64,000 nt of DNA. Source: Synechococcus sp. CBW1004 (GTDB lineage Bacteria > Cyanobacteriota > Cyanobacteriia > PCC-6307 > Cyanobiaceae). Both the position numbers and the translations under genes were made by a program. Of the stretch, positions 26,162 through 35,200 are shown one piece after another. How positions within the stretch are numbered: the stretch's first letter is position 1; the number at the start of each line of letters is the position of its first letter. The notes beneath the pieces were generated by a model, which was given only the letters and a program-made list of their open reading frames with translations, was not told the DNA's origin and made no database searches. The DNA lies in assembly GCF_015840715.1 (NCBI RefSeq), contig NZ_CP060397.1, forward strand, positions 2,128,686 through 2,192,685, in the 5' to 3' direction.

Positions 26162-27735
26162 CAGGCGTTGCGCCTGAGCCGTTGCACATCCTCGTCACGC
26201 AAGGGCTGCTGTGTGGCGTGGCTGAGATGCCCCAGCCACACTTCGGTTCCACCGCGTGGGTTTTCAATGTAGTGCCATTCACCATTCTCCTTCACGGCCA
26301 CCTTGGGGCTGAAGGGATTCACGGTTCCAACTGCGAGGCCAATCGGCGTGGGCAGAAGTTTCCGGATGCCGACATTGTATGGATTCTCGAATCCAGTTTT
26401 TGTTACGGGTTCCCAGTGATCCCCATCTTGGGTTCTCCAGAGGTCGGCACCTCCTTCCTTGTTAACAATCTCTTCGACTCCTCCTTGGGCGTTGATCACC
26501 AGGTTGCGGATTGCAGCTGCCCAGCGATCTGTCGGTGCATACCGCAAATACACGCTCCAGTCCATCGTGGATAGATAGAGATGATCTTCGTATTCGTACA
26601 TCTGCCATAGATAGCCATTGAAATAGTTGTCCAGTCCCTGTGACAGGCCGCTGGTCGGAATCTTGAGGCCATGGGGGGTGAGTCTGGCTGTTCCGACGAC
26701 AAGATCCCAGCTGTCATCTGGATAGATTCGGATCACCTCGCCAGCTGCAGGCCCGATCTTGTTCTTGCGGTCGTAGCCACCGTCTTGTATGCCCGTGCAG
26801 GCATAAAGAGCACCTTTGAAAGGGTGCATCCAGATGACGCCTTGATTGAATTTACCGCGATAGGCCCCCAGTCGCAGCACGTTCTTCCATTCATAGGGAG
26901 CATCGCCTTCCCCGCGGGTTTTCCAGATCTGGAAGCCGCTGACGACATTGAATGTGCTGGCGTATAGATGGTTGTTGAATGCTGTCACAAAAAAGACGAC
27001 GGTATTGTTTTCGTCGCCGAACTTCGATGTGCTCACCGGTCGCCACTTCCCCTTGGCTGGATCATCCGATTCGTAGACGATGGGTGATGCGCTTGAGTTC
27101 ACCACGCTATTGATAAACTTCGACTGATCTACTTTTTTCTGGACTCCGCCAATCGGAGAGGTATAGATTTTACCGTTGAACACTTCCAGGAATCGAAATG
27201 AGTTCAGACCGACAAGGCCCAGGCCCATGCCTGGATCCGTCACGGGAACAAACTCACGACCATCTTCTGAGCGAAGAATCACGGGCCCGGTGCTTCTTGC
27301 TGGGCTCAGTGTGCAGACATACAGAGCTGGCTTACGATCACTCTTTCCCTGAAAAACCGCCATTCCGCGATAACCCACCTCGCGGGGAACCTCCTGGCCG
27401 AACCGTCCCATCACAATGGGGGCCTGATAAGCCAGATCCCAACGATCAGTCTCTGGTGTGTAGCACCAGATCTGTGCACGAATGTCCAGCGCGAATGGAT
27501 CCTCCGGAATCGGGATCGGGAATGGTTTCATCTGCGGAGGGGGTGTCCGCAGATTGATGAAGATGAGGCTACCGCGCATTGTGCCGCAATAGAGCTTTCC
27601 TTCAAACCACGCCATCGAATAAAGGTAATCACTATGCGTCTGCTCCCAGCCATTCAGTGACAGACATCTGAAGTGCTTTCTGTGCAGCCCGCCAAGATCC
27701 TTGCTGTTTTGATTGTTCTCAGGTTCTGTTGTCAC
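26161..27735 (-). CDS. Propeller-like protein of unknown function
   Basis: A 524-aa protein without signal peptide or membrane segments. The sequence is a series of repeats alternating short beta strands with motifs such as MAWFEGKLYCGTMRG, AVFQGKSDRKPALYVCT, FNGKIYTSPIGG, AFNNHLYASTF and YEDHLYLSTMDW. These read as blades of a beta-propeller, a fold often used for binding or lactonase-like chemistry. I recognise no active site. It starts at GTG 27735 and is coupled to the downstream acyltransferase. The GC content is visibly lower than in the flanks. Confidence 0.6.
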   Translation of the reverse strand: MTTEPENNQNSKDLGGLHRKHFRCLSLNGWEQTHSDYLYSMAWFEGKLYCGTMRGSLIFINLRTPPPQMKPFPIPIPEDPFALDIRAQIWCYTPETDRWDLAYQAPIVMGRFGQEVPREVGYRGMAVFQGKSDRKPALYVCTLSPARSTGPVILRSEDGREFVPVTDPGMGLGLVGLNSFRFLEVFNGKIYTSPIGGVQKKVDQSKFINSVVNSSASPIVYESDDPAKGKWRPVSTSKFGDENNTVVFFVTAFNNHLYASTFNVVSGFQIWKTRGEGDAPYEWKNVLRLGAYRGKFNQGVIWMHPFKGALYACTGIQDGGYDRKNKIGPAAGEVIRIYPDDSWDLVVGTARLTPHGLKIPTSGLSQGLDNYFNGYLWQMYEYEDHLYLSTMDWSVYLRYAPTDRWAAAIRNLVINAQGGVEEIVNKEGGADLWRTQDGDHWEPVTKTGFENPYNVGIRKLLPTPIGLAVGTVNPFSPKVAVKENGEWHYIENPRGGTEVWLGHLSHATQQPLRDEDVQRLRRNA

Positions 27736-27903
27736 GCGACCGATGCCTCAGCTGGATTCGTCTGCCATGTTTGATCCCACAAAACGCCAGTCTCCAGCCT
27801 GTGCACAGAGCTGCTCTGATCACTTGCCCTCACGCTAGCAGAAATCCTGTTGCTGGAATCGCCTGGATGGCGCCCCAGCCGACTCGTGCCCGCTTGTTGC
27901 CGC
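27736..27903. other. Intergenic region within the minus-strand operon
   Basis: 168 bases between the hydrolase stop and the propeller start. No terminator or clear promoter was seen. Confidence 0.4.
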
Positions 27904-28803
27904 TCAGAGGATGTTCTGATAGAACTCACGCAATGCCGTATTCAAGGACTCTGGTTTTGTTGTGGGGAAGAAATGTCCGGCATTGGGAATGATCCATGAG
28001 TTCAGGTCAGGCCACACGTCCTGAAGTGCCTTGTGTGTCGCCAGCGTTTGTGACTCAGCTCCGTAAACTGCGGCTACCGGGCATTGAATCGACTTCAGCT
28101 GTGCAAGTGTCTTCTCATCTGGCTTGCTCATTTCTGCCAACGCCGTCGTCGACTCCAACAACCTCAGCAGTTGACCAGCAGCCCGCCGTCCACCTGCCCC
28201 CGTGAAGGTGAAGCCGGCCAGTAACGACCCCGACAATCGCTTCATCAACTCTTCGCCTCGATCTGCCGCAAGCCATTGCAGTCTTGCGATTTCACGGAGC
28301 AGTTGATAGCTGATTTCGCCTTCCTCAGGTTTTAGGACAATTCCCAGTTCATCCAACACCGGTTTCACCGCTTCCCAGTGGGGCCAGTCAGCCAGTGTCA
28401 TCGTTGGTTGGAACAGTTTGAGACGGGCATCCACGAACGTGAGGCTCGCAGCCCGATCAGGATGACTTGCTGCGAACTCAGCCATCACGGCCCCACCGAG
28501 GCTGTGGCCAACCAGATGCGGTGCGCCAATCTCGAGATGATCAAGCAATGCTTCCAGATCACCGGCGAGATCCTGCATCCGATAGCCATGTTCCGGCATG
28601 GAGCTTCTCCCGTGTCCACGCAGGTCAAACATCGTGACCCGAGCGAAGTCACTGACAGCCGGCGCGATGTTGAAATACCAGAAGCCCAGGTTGGCGCCTA
28701 ACCCATGAATAAAGACGATATCGGGCACGTCCCCTATCCCTTGACTTTCTGGGATGAGCTGCAAATAGTGAACTCTGACTGGCCCAAGGGTGATGAATGG
28801 CAC
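27904..28803 (-). CDS. Alpha/beta hydrolase
   Basis: A 299-aa cytoplasmic alpha/beta hydrolase. The oxyanion region is FIHGLGANLGFW, the nucleophile elbow is VGHSLGGAV (Ser), and the C-terminal His is in IPNAGHFFPTTKP. The acid is probably the Asp of TFVDARL or a residue in the AVYGAESQ loop, where the usual Asp is replaced by Glu. Fold and context would suit a thioesterase or lactonase that releases the synthase product, since neither synthase has a TE domain. It lies 17 bases after the TPR/EAL gene. Confidence 0.8.
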   Translation of the reverse strand: MPFITLGPVRVHYLQLIPESQGIGDVPDIVFIHGLGANLGFWYFNIAPAVSDFARVTMFDLRGHGRSSMPEHGYRMQDLAGDLEALLDHLEIGAPHLVGHSLGGAVMAEFAASHPDRAASLTFVDARLKLFQPTMTLADWPHWEAVKPVLDELGIVLKPEEGEISYQLLREIARLQWLAADRGEELMKRLSGSLLAGFTFTGAGGRRAAGQLLRLLESTTALAEMSKPDEKTLAQLKSIQCPVAAVYGAESQTLATHKALQDVWPDLNSWIIPNAGHFFPTTKPESLNTALREFYQNIL

Positions 28804-28820
28804 GGCTTCTCTGGCAGGGC

Positions 28821-30401
28821 TCAGGGTTGTTTGATGCTGTACATCGGGCCAATTCCGTATTTGACTCCCATCTCGCGCAACCTGTTGACCGCCTCATCGG
28901 TCTCAATGCCGAATGCCAGCGTTTCCACTTCTTCTGAGTGCATTTGCTGCAACATCCCAGCCATGGAGGCATCGTTCAATATGCTGCTGCACGAGAATCT
29001 AAGCAGCCTTGCATTTCCTTGATCAACCAGTCGGCATTGTTCGCTGCCAGCCGACTCGGCTGTCACAGCCAGTCTGATCATGAGGCGTTCCATCCCCGCC
29101 CGATTCTCCAGCCATGCCGTGTCAGACCAATCGATCACGTCGTTCGAGATGCCTGGGATGATGACTGATACCGGCAATTGGAATGCTCCCGCAGCCAGGC
29201 TCATCTGTTCGCAGAGTGTCTGATCGAGCAGCTGTTGTTTTGTCAGCTCAATGCAGACAAAGCCATCGCTTCCGAGTGTGCTGCCGAGATGCCTGCATGC
29301 AGCTCCCATCAGCCACCAGCCCAGAGGGCGTGACAACCGCCTCCCTTCCATCTCTTTCGCGAACTCCTGGTCTTGGATCATGGTTTTGAGTTGATCCTGC
29401 CAGTTCACCCGGGCTTCCCATCCGACGATCCGGCCATCCTGCAGGTCAACCACCGGTCGTGCATCAAGGCTGAATTGCAGTCTTGCGAGGTTTTCCAGCA
29501 GGAATCCCCCGCCTTCACTTCCCTCCCAGCGTCGCTGTTGTTGGTCGTCTGCGCGGATCTGCTCGTCGATTTCCCAGGATCCCAGGAAGCAGTCCATGGC
29601 TGCCTGATCATCGCCCTCTCTGATTTGAATCACTCCCTTCAGTCTTTGTTGTCGTGCAGCCAATCTCCGGAAGTCGGTTGTTGTGCTTTCGGCTTCCCTG
29701 GCCGCTTCTACATTCCCCGTAGCAAGAAAGGCCGTCATCATATCAAGTTGGGCCGGACCCGTTGTCCCGATGATCAACGGATAATCGGCTCGTAGTCGCT
29801 CCAGTACAACGCGTGCCTCATCGTATCGATGGCAACTCAGCAGCAGATCTGCCTGCTTCGGCTTCACCACTGGAGCCTGAGGACTCCCCGCAGGCACATG
29901 TTCGAGCAGCCTGATCGCATCGTCCCAGCGTCTGGCTTTCCGGTAGACCTCGGCAAGTGGCAATTTCGCCTCGATCAGTTCGGGCACCATTTCCAGTGCC
30001 TTCTGAAGCTGCATCTCGGCTTCCTGGAGTTGATCGCATTGCAAGGCGATCTTCCCCAGTCCAACCATGGCCGCATCTGACCTTGTGTCGATCGCCAGCG
30101 CCGCCTTGAAGCCTTCAACCGCTTTGTCGAGCTCTCCACGATGGAGATGCAGCCGAGCAAGAGCCAGCAGCGGCTGGGCCGAGAGAGGATCCACCCGTGC
30201 CGCATTGGTGAATGCTTCCTCGGCTTTCTCGTAGTCGTGTTTGCGGCTGTATATCTTGCCTAGTGCAAGATGAATATGTGCCAGTTCAGGGGCCTTCGCA
30301 AGAGCTGCTTGAAATTCTTCAACCGCCGCCTCCAGCTGCCTGGATTGCAGCAGCGCCTGGCCCATCAATAAGTTTTCTTCGAGCGTTGGCTCAAGCGCCA
30401 T
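28821..30401 (-). CDS. TPR protein with degenerate EAL domain
   Basis: A 526-aa protein. The N-terminal ~300 residues are TPR repeats (AAVEEFQAALAKAPELAHIH, KAEEAFTNAARVDPLSAQPL, KAVEGFKAALAID). The C-terminal ~240 residues follow the EAL phosphodiesterase pattern: FSLDARPVVDLQDGRIVGWEAR (EAR for EAL), then FVCIELTKQQLLDQ, and AFGIETDEAVNRLREMGVKY ending GIGPMYSI. The internal metal and substrate residues (the Glu of ITE, DDFG, KID) are missing, so c-di-GMP hydrolysis is unlikely; binding or scaffolding is more plausible. ATG 30401 fits the TAGAAA promoter; GTG 30422 is an alternative. Confidence 0.68.
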   Translation of the reverse strand: MALEPTLEENLLMGQALLQSRQLEAAVEEFQAALAKAPELAHIHLALGKIYSRKHDYEKAEEAFTNAARVDPLSAQPLLALARLHLHRGELDKAVEGFKAALAIDTRSDAAMVGLGKIALQCDQLQEAEMQLQKALEMVPELIEAKLPLAEVYRKARRWDDAIRLLEHVPAGSPQAPVVKPKQADLLLSCHRYDEARVVLERLRADYPLIIGTTGPAQLDMMTAFLATGNVEAAREAESTTTDFRRLAARQQRLKGVIQIREGDDQAAMDCFLGSWEIDEQIRADDQQQRRWEGSEGGGFLLENLARLQFSLDARPVVDLQDGRIVGWEARVNWQDQLKTMIQDQEFAKEMEGRRLSRPLGWWLMGAACRHLGSTLGSDGFVCIELTKQQLLDQTLCEQMSLAAGAFQLPVSVIIPGISNDVIDWSDTAWLENRAGMERLMIRLAVTAESAGSEQCRLVDQGNARLLRFSCSSILNDASMAGMLQQMHSEEVETLAFGIETDEAVNRLREMGVKYGIGPMYSIKQP

Positions 30402-30432
30402 GATGTCTGTTGTGAACTCCACGGTTGCAGTG

Positions 30433-30438
30433 TTTCTA
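30433..30438 (-). promoter_or_regulatory. -10 box for the TPR/EAL operon
   Basis: TAGAAA on the minus strand, 31 bases before ATG 30401. It resembles the -10 boxes of the other units in this region. No good -35 was seen. Confidence 0.4.
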
Positions 30439-30783
30439 TGCTTTCGTGCTCACAACCTACCAGAGCAGGTCTTTCCCCAGGCCAAGCGGTTGCCAACCAC
30501 CAGGGCAAGAAACAGGCTGCAGCGCCTGCCCGGCATCGCCGATGGTGGCCGTTTCGTTCTTGTGTTGATCACATCACCTGTCGGCTCATGGCCGAGCGCT
30601 CTGGAATCACCCCATTTCTCCATCCCCAATGGGGATCGGAATCCCCATCCCATGCCGTCGCGCTGGATGGAGGGGCTGTGTCAGGGCCATCACCCTGCCG
30701 TTCCTGGCCGTCGCCTCGCGCAGGACCTGCCATTTCTCCGGTTTCAGAAGCCTGCTTTTGTGTTGCACCCTGTCGATCCGGGC

Positions 30784-30789
30784 TAGGAT
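30784..30789 (+). promoter_or_regulatory. -10 box for the halogenase gene
   Basis: GCTAGGAT: TAGGAT ends 28 bases before the ATG, which predicts a leader of about 21 bases. A weak TTGCAC lies 15 bases upstream. Confidence 0.5.
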
Positions 30790-30817
30790 CACATCTGATT
30801 TCAAGGCCCTAGCGTCG

Positions 30818-31678
30818 ATGAACACACTGGAATCCCAGTTGGCGTCTGAAGTCCGGACCAGGGGGTTCGCAGGACCCTTTCCGGCCTGCACGCCTGAAGA
30901 GATGCAGGAGATCCGCAGCGAAATCGAACGGGACGTCCTCGATAGTCCCTCAAAAATCTACGGTTTTCCCATCGGTAGAGATCGCCATCTTGATTGCCGT
31001 GTCATCTGGGACCTGTTCACCCTGCCGACCATTGCGTCCAGGCTGACTGAAATCCTCGGACCTGATCTTCTGGTCTGGCGCTCAGGCTTTTTCTACAAGC
31101 CTCCTGGCGCGCCCGAAACGGCCTGGCACAAGGCTGCGGTGTTCACTGATTTCACCGACCATCCCATTCTCGAGCCGCCCGACTCAACCGGCCTTTACTG
31201 TCTCACGGCCTGGATGGCCATTGACGAGGCCACCATCGAGAATGGATGTGTACAGCTTATCCCTGGCACTCAGAACATCAAGATGAAGACTTCTCAGCAG
31301 GAGGTCTCCATGCAGAGCAAAGAGGATGAGCGTGAGTTCGGAGCCAAGAAGGAGGGTTTCTTCGGCTACCAGTTCAACTACGATCTCACTGAGGAGCACA
31401 TGCGTTCCGTGGTGAACATGGAGTGCAAGCCAGGCGAGTTCTTCATCTTTGATCAGCGCACAGTCCATGGCTCTCCGCCTAATAATTCCAGCAAGCGGCG
31501 CCTCGGCATCAACTTCCGCGTCATCACTCCTGATGTCAAGGCCTATGCCCATTTCCTGCCGGAAGGCAAGATCGAGCATTATGGCAATGTCTACGATCTC
31601 ACAAAATGGGGCTGTGTTCAGTATACAGGAGAGGATCGTTTCGGCCTCAATAAGATTGTAGCGCCCCCAGAGAACTGA
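30818..31678 (+). CDS. SyrB2-type non-heme Fe(II)/2-oxoglutarate halogenase (predicted)
   Basis: A 286-aa member of the phytanoyl-CoA dioxygenase superfamily. In hydroxylases iron is held by HxD...H. Here the first motif is H104-K105-A106 (AWHKAAVF) and the second His is H217 (DQRTVHGSPP). Replacement of Asp by Ala is the hallmark of the SyrB2/CytC3 halogenases, where it leaves a site for chloride. The surroundings also match SyrB2 as I remember it: WRSGFFYK before the motif, ENGCVQLIPGTQN, EGFFGYQF, RRLGINFR (Arg234 for 2-oxoglutarate) and IEHYGNVYDLTKWG. These enzymes chlorinate unactivated carbons of carrier-bound substrates, so an ACP-bound acyl chain is the expected substrate. The gene has its own promoter. 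Confidence 0.8.
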   Translation: MNTLESQLASEVRTRGFAGPFPACTPEEMQEIRSEIERDVLDSPSKIYGFPIGRDRHLDCRVIWDLFTLPTIASRLTEILGPDLLVWRSGFFYKPPGAPETAWHKAAVFTDFTDHPILEPPDSTGLYCLTAWMAIDEATIENGCVQLIPGTQNIKMKTSQQEVSMQSKEDEREFGAKKEGFFGYQFNYDLTEEHMRSVVNMECKPGEFFIFDQRTVHGSPPNNSSKRRLGINFRVITPDVKAYAHFLPEGKIEHYGNVYDLTKWGCVQYTGEDRFGLNKIVAPPEN

Positions 31679-32205
31679 TCCTGCCCTGTCACCTTTTCGG
31701 ACCTGAAATGTTGCCTGGCCAACTGGGCTGTTCGGCTTGTGCCCGTTTATCAGCTTGGTGTGCACCAATCAAGTCTTTTCAGCCAGGGAGTGTGTTCCAC
31801 GCGCTTCCTGGTTTTTGTATCCAGGATCAGCATCGTGATTTCACCTGCGGGCAAGCAAGTTCACGGTATGCACCTGTCTGGCGGCCCTGGTTGGGGGTGT
31901 CCGCGCAATGGTGGCCAACGCAGGTCGGTATCAGTCTGTTTCGCCTCGTGCCTGCAGGTGATCGTTCGTGGCCCTGCCCAATGTCGTCGGTGCGACTGAC
32001 CATTGCCACCAATTCCATCCTCGGCTGTCCGTGCAGGCGAACCGTGAACTGCCTGTCAGTTGGGTCGGCCAGGGCAGAGCCAGTTGGATTGATGTGTCCC
32101 TTCTGGGCATCAGCTCGAAGAATCGGCCGATTGTTCGCTGTGAACCTTGCTTAGTCCGGCTGCAGTTTCATGCTCTCTTGTGACGAGTTCCGTTGCCGAG
32201 ATGTT
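31679..32205. other. Intergenic region before the large synthase
   Basis: About 530 bases with no coding frame I can support. Frames present lack ribosome binding sites and family resemblance. It may hold upstream regulatory sites for the 2790-aa synthase. Confidence 0.4.
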
Positions 32206-32214
32206 TGCTAGAGT
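32206..32214 (+). promoter_or_regulatory. Extended -10 promoter of the large synthase
   Basis: TGCTAGAGT, an extended -10 (TGn plus TAGAGT), ends 27 bases before ATG 32242. The predicted transcript start (about 32221) makes the upstream TTG 32227 an unlikely start codon. Confidence 0.5.
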
Positions 32215-32241
32215 ATTCAGGAACGTTTGTCCCTTGTAGGC

Positions 32242-35200
32242 ATGCCGCAGTCGCCAGGCCAGCACGGTTGGCTTTGCTTTGCGGTCGCCCCGGCTGGGAT
32301 GGGGCATGCAGGGACGGCTTTGGCTGCGGCCAGGGCCGGCGGCGTTGGCATTCTTGACTGGGAGTGGAGCTTCTCCGATGAAGACTCCATCGCCCAGGCC
32401 ATCGACCAACTCGATGCACTCCTGGCGCTTCCCCGCGAGGACGGCAGTCCGCCCAGATTTGGCGTCAGGCTTCGAGCCGGTCAGCTCCTCCCCGAACCCG
32501 TCCGGCAACGCTTTGAAGGCATTCCGCATTGGCTGATCCTCAGCCAATGGGAGAATCCCGGGGTTGATTCCCAGATTTCCTGCTCCGAGTTCTGTCATCT
32601 GCTGCTGGAGATCACCGATCCAGCGCAACTCGAGAAGGCAAGCCTCTGGCAACCCCATGGTTATGTCGCTCGAGGCCATGAATGTGGTGGTTGGTCCAGT
32701 CCAGACTCTGCATTTCTGCTGACCCAGAAACTGGTCGACCGCATCACACTGCCGCTGTTTGTTCAGGGTGGAATCGGCGTCAGGACTGCTGCGGCCTGTC
32801 GCGCCGCTGGTGCGGCCGGAGTTGTTCTTCAGGAGGAGCTCTGGCTGATGCCGGAGTCCCCTCTCGATGGGATGGCCCGTCAGTGGATGGCCTCCGTCAA
32901 TGGCCAGGAGGCCCTCCTGCTCGGGGAACGACTGGGGCAGGGGTGTCGGGTGTTGTCCCGTCCTGGCCTCAGCCCCGTCGAAGCTCTTCGTGCCCAGTCC
33001 GAGGAGCTCGAGATCGCCGATCTGGATGCGTCCGAGCGTTCGTCACGCTGGCGGCGGTGTGTCGACCGTCTGGTCGGATGGCGGTCTGTGCAGGAGTGTG
33101 CCTGGCCTGTGGGTCAGAGCATCGGCCTGGCCGCCCCCTTGCTGCGGCACCACCGCACGACAGGCCGCCTCATCCGTGCTCTGCACGTTGAGACGGAACG
33201 CGCGCTGCGGATCGCCGCCGAACGTCAGCCACTCGCTGCTGGATCAGAGCTGGCGCTGTCCCACGGCACCACCTACCCCATCGTCCAGGGGCCGATGACG
33301 CGGGTCAGCGATTCGGCCGGCTTCGCTGAACAGGTGGCCCTGGCCGGTGGCCTGCCGATGCTGGCACTCGCCCTGATGCAGGGATCGGGTGTCAGGGCGC
33401 TGCTCGCCGAGACCCGTGACCGACTGCAGGGCCGTCCCTGGGGTGTCGGCGTGCTGGGCTTCGTCCCCCAGCAGCTGCGCGCCGAACAGATGGAGGTGGT
33501 CAGGGAGTTCAGGCCACCCTTCGCGCTGATCGCCGGGGGAAGGCCGGATCAGGCCCTGCAGCTTGAAGCCGAGGGCATCGCCACCTACCTCCACGTTCCG
33601 ACGGCGTCTCTGCTGGAACTCTTCCTGGAGCAGGGGGCGCGCCGCTTCGTGTTCGAAGGCCGGGAATGCGGCGGTCATGTCGGCCCGCTCAGCAGCTTCG
33701 TTCTGTGGGAATCAGCCATCGCAGCCCTGCTCGAAGGCCTTCAGCCCGAGCAGGCACACGAGCTGCACATCCTGTTCGCGGGTGGCATCCATGACGCTCG
33801 CTCGGCCTCGATGGTGGCCGCCCTTGCGGCACCGCTTGTTCTGCGTGGCGTCAAGGTGGGGGTTCTGCTCGGCACCGCCTATCTGTTCACCCAGGAGTGC
33901 GTGAGCAGCGGCGCCATTGCCCAGTCCTTTCAGGATGTGGCTCTGGCCTGCACGGAAACCATCAATCTGGAGACGGGCCCCGGCCACGCAAGCCGCTGTG
34001 CGATCACCCCGTTCGCCACCGAGTTCTATGAGACGCAGCGCTCGTTGCGCCGAGAACGGCGTTCGCCGGAGGACATCAAGAACTCTCTGGAGGACCTCAC
34101 ACTCGGGCGCCTCAGGGTCGCATCGAAAGGAGTCGTCCGGCAGGGCGGTGAACTGCAGGCTGTGGCGGGTGAGCGACAACTGCGTGAGGGCATGTACATG
34201 CTTGGGCAGGTCGCGACCCTCCGATCGGAGGTGACGACGGTCAGCAGCCTGCATGCCGACATTTCCGGCGGCAGCAGCGAACGACTGGCCCGTGCCGCCA
34301 GATGGCTGCCTGCGGAGCTCGGGCCCGAATCCCCACCTCCCCTGGAGGACATCGCCATCATCGGGATCGGCACTCTGCTGCCTGAGGCCCAGGTTCCTGC
34401 GGGCTTCTGGCGCAACATCGTCGCCCAGAGCAGTGCCCTGAGGGAGATTCCCGCGAATCGCTGGGACTGGCGTCTTTACTACGACAGTGATCGTGACGCC
34501 CGCGACCGAATCTATTCACGTTGGGGTGGCTTCCTTGATGACGTCACCTTCGATCCCATGGATTTCGGCATTCCGCCGAGATCGATGCGTTCCATCGAGC
34601 CGATGCAGCTGCTGACCCTTGAAGTCGTGCGGCGAGCCCTCCTCGATGCGGATTGCGGCCCCGACAGCGATTTCGACCGTGAGCACACCAGCGTGATTCT
34701 CGGGGCTGGAGGCGGTGTCGGGGATCTTGGGCAGCAATATGCGGTTCGCACCGGTCTGCCACTGGTTGTCGAACAACCCGACCCACGAGCCTGGGAGCGT
34801 CTGCCGGAGTGGGACGAGGAATCCTTCCCGGGGCTTCTGCTGAACGTGGCGGCTGGTCGCGTGGCCAACCGCTTTGATCTCGGCGGATCCAATTACATCG
34901 TTGATGCCGCCTGTGCCTCATCCCTTGCGGCCCTGAGCCTGGCGGTCAAGGAACTGCAGAGCGGCAGAAGCAATCTGGCGATCGCCGGTGGTGTCGACAC
35001 CGTTCAGAACCCACTGGCCTACATGTGCTTCAGCAAGACGCAGGCCCTCAGTCCAAGCGGGGTGCCGCGCCCCTTCGACAGCAATGCTGAGGGCATCACG
35101 ATCGCCGAGGGCCTGGCGGTGGTGGTGTTGAAGCGCCGCCGAGATGCCGAGCGTGATGGCGATCGGATCTACGCGATCATCAAGGCTGTCGAGGGCTCGA

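Noticed and set aside
28821..30401. Active c-di-GMP phosphodiesterase
   Set aside because: Only the outer pattern of the EAL domain is kept; the internal metal and catalytic motifs are absent.
30818..31678. Simple phytanoyl-CoA hydroxylase
   Set aside because: The HxD iron ligand is HKA, and the surrounding blocks follow SyrB2 better than hydroxylases.
31708..32154. Open frame of 148 codons upstream of the large synthase
   Set aside because: No ribosome binding site, Cys/Trp-rich composition without any family resemblance, and other frames in the same stretch are equally open.
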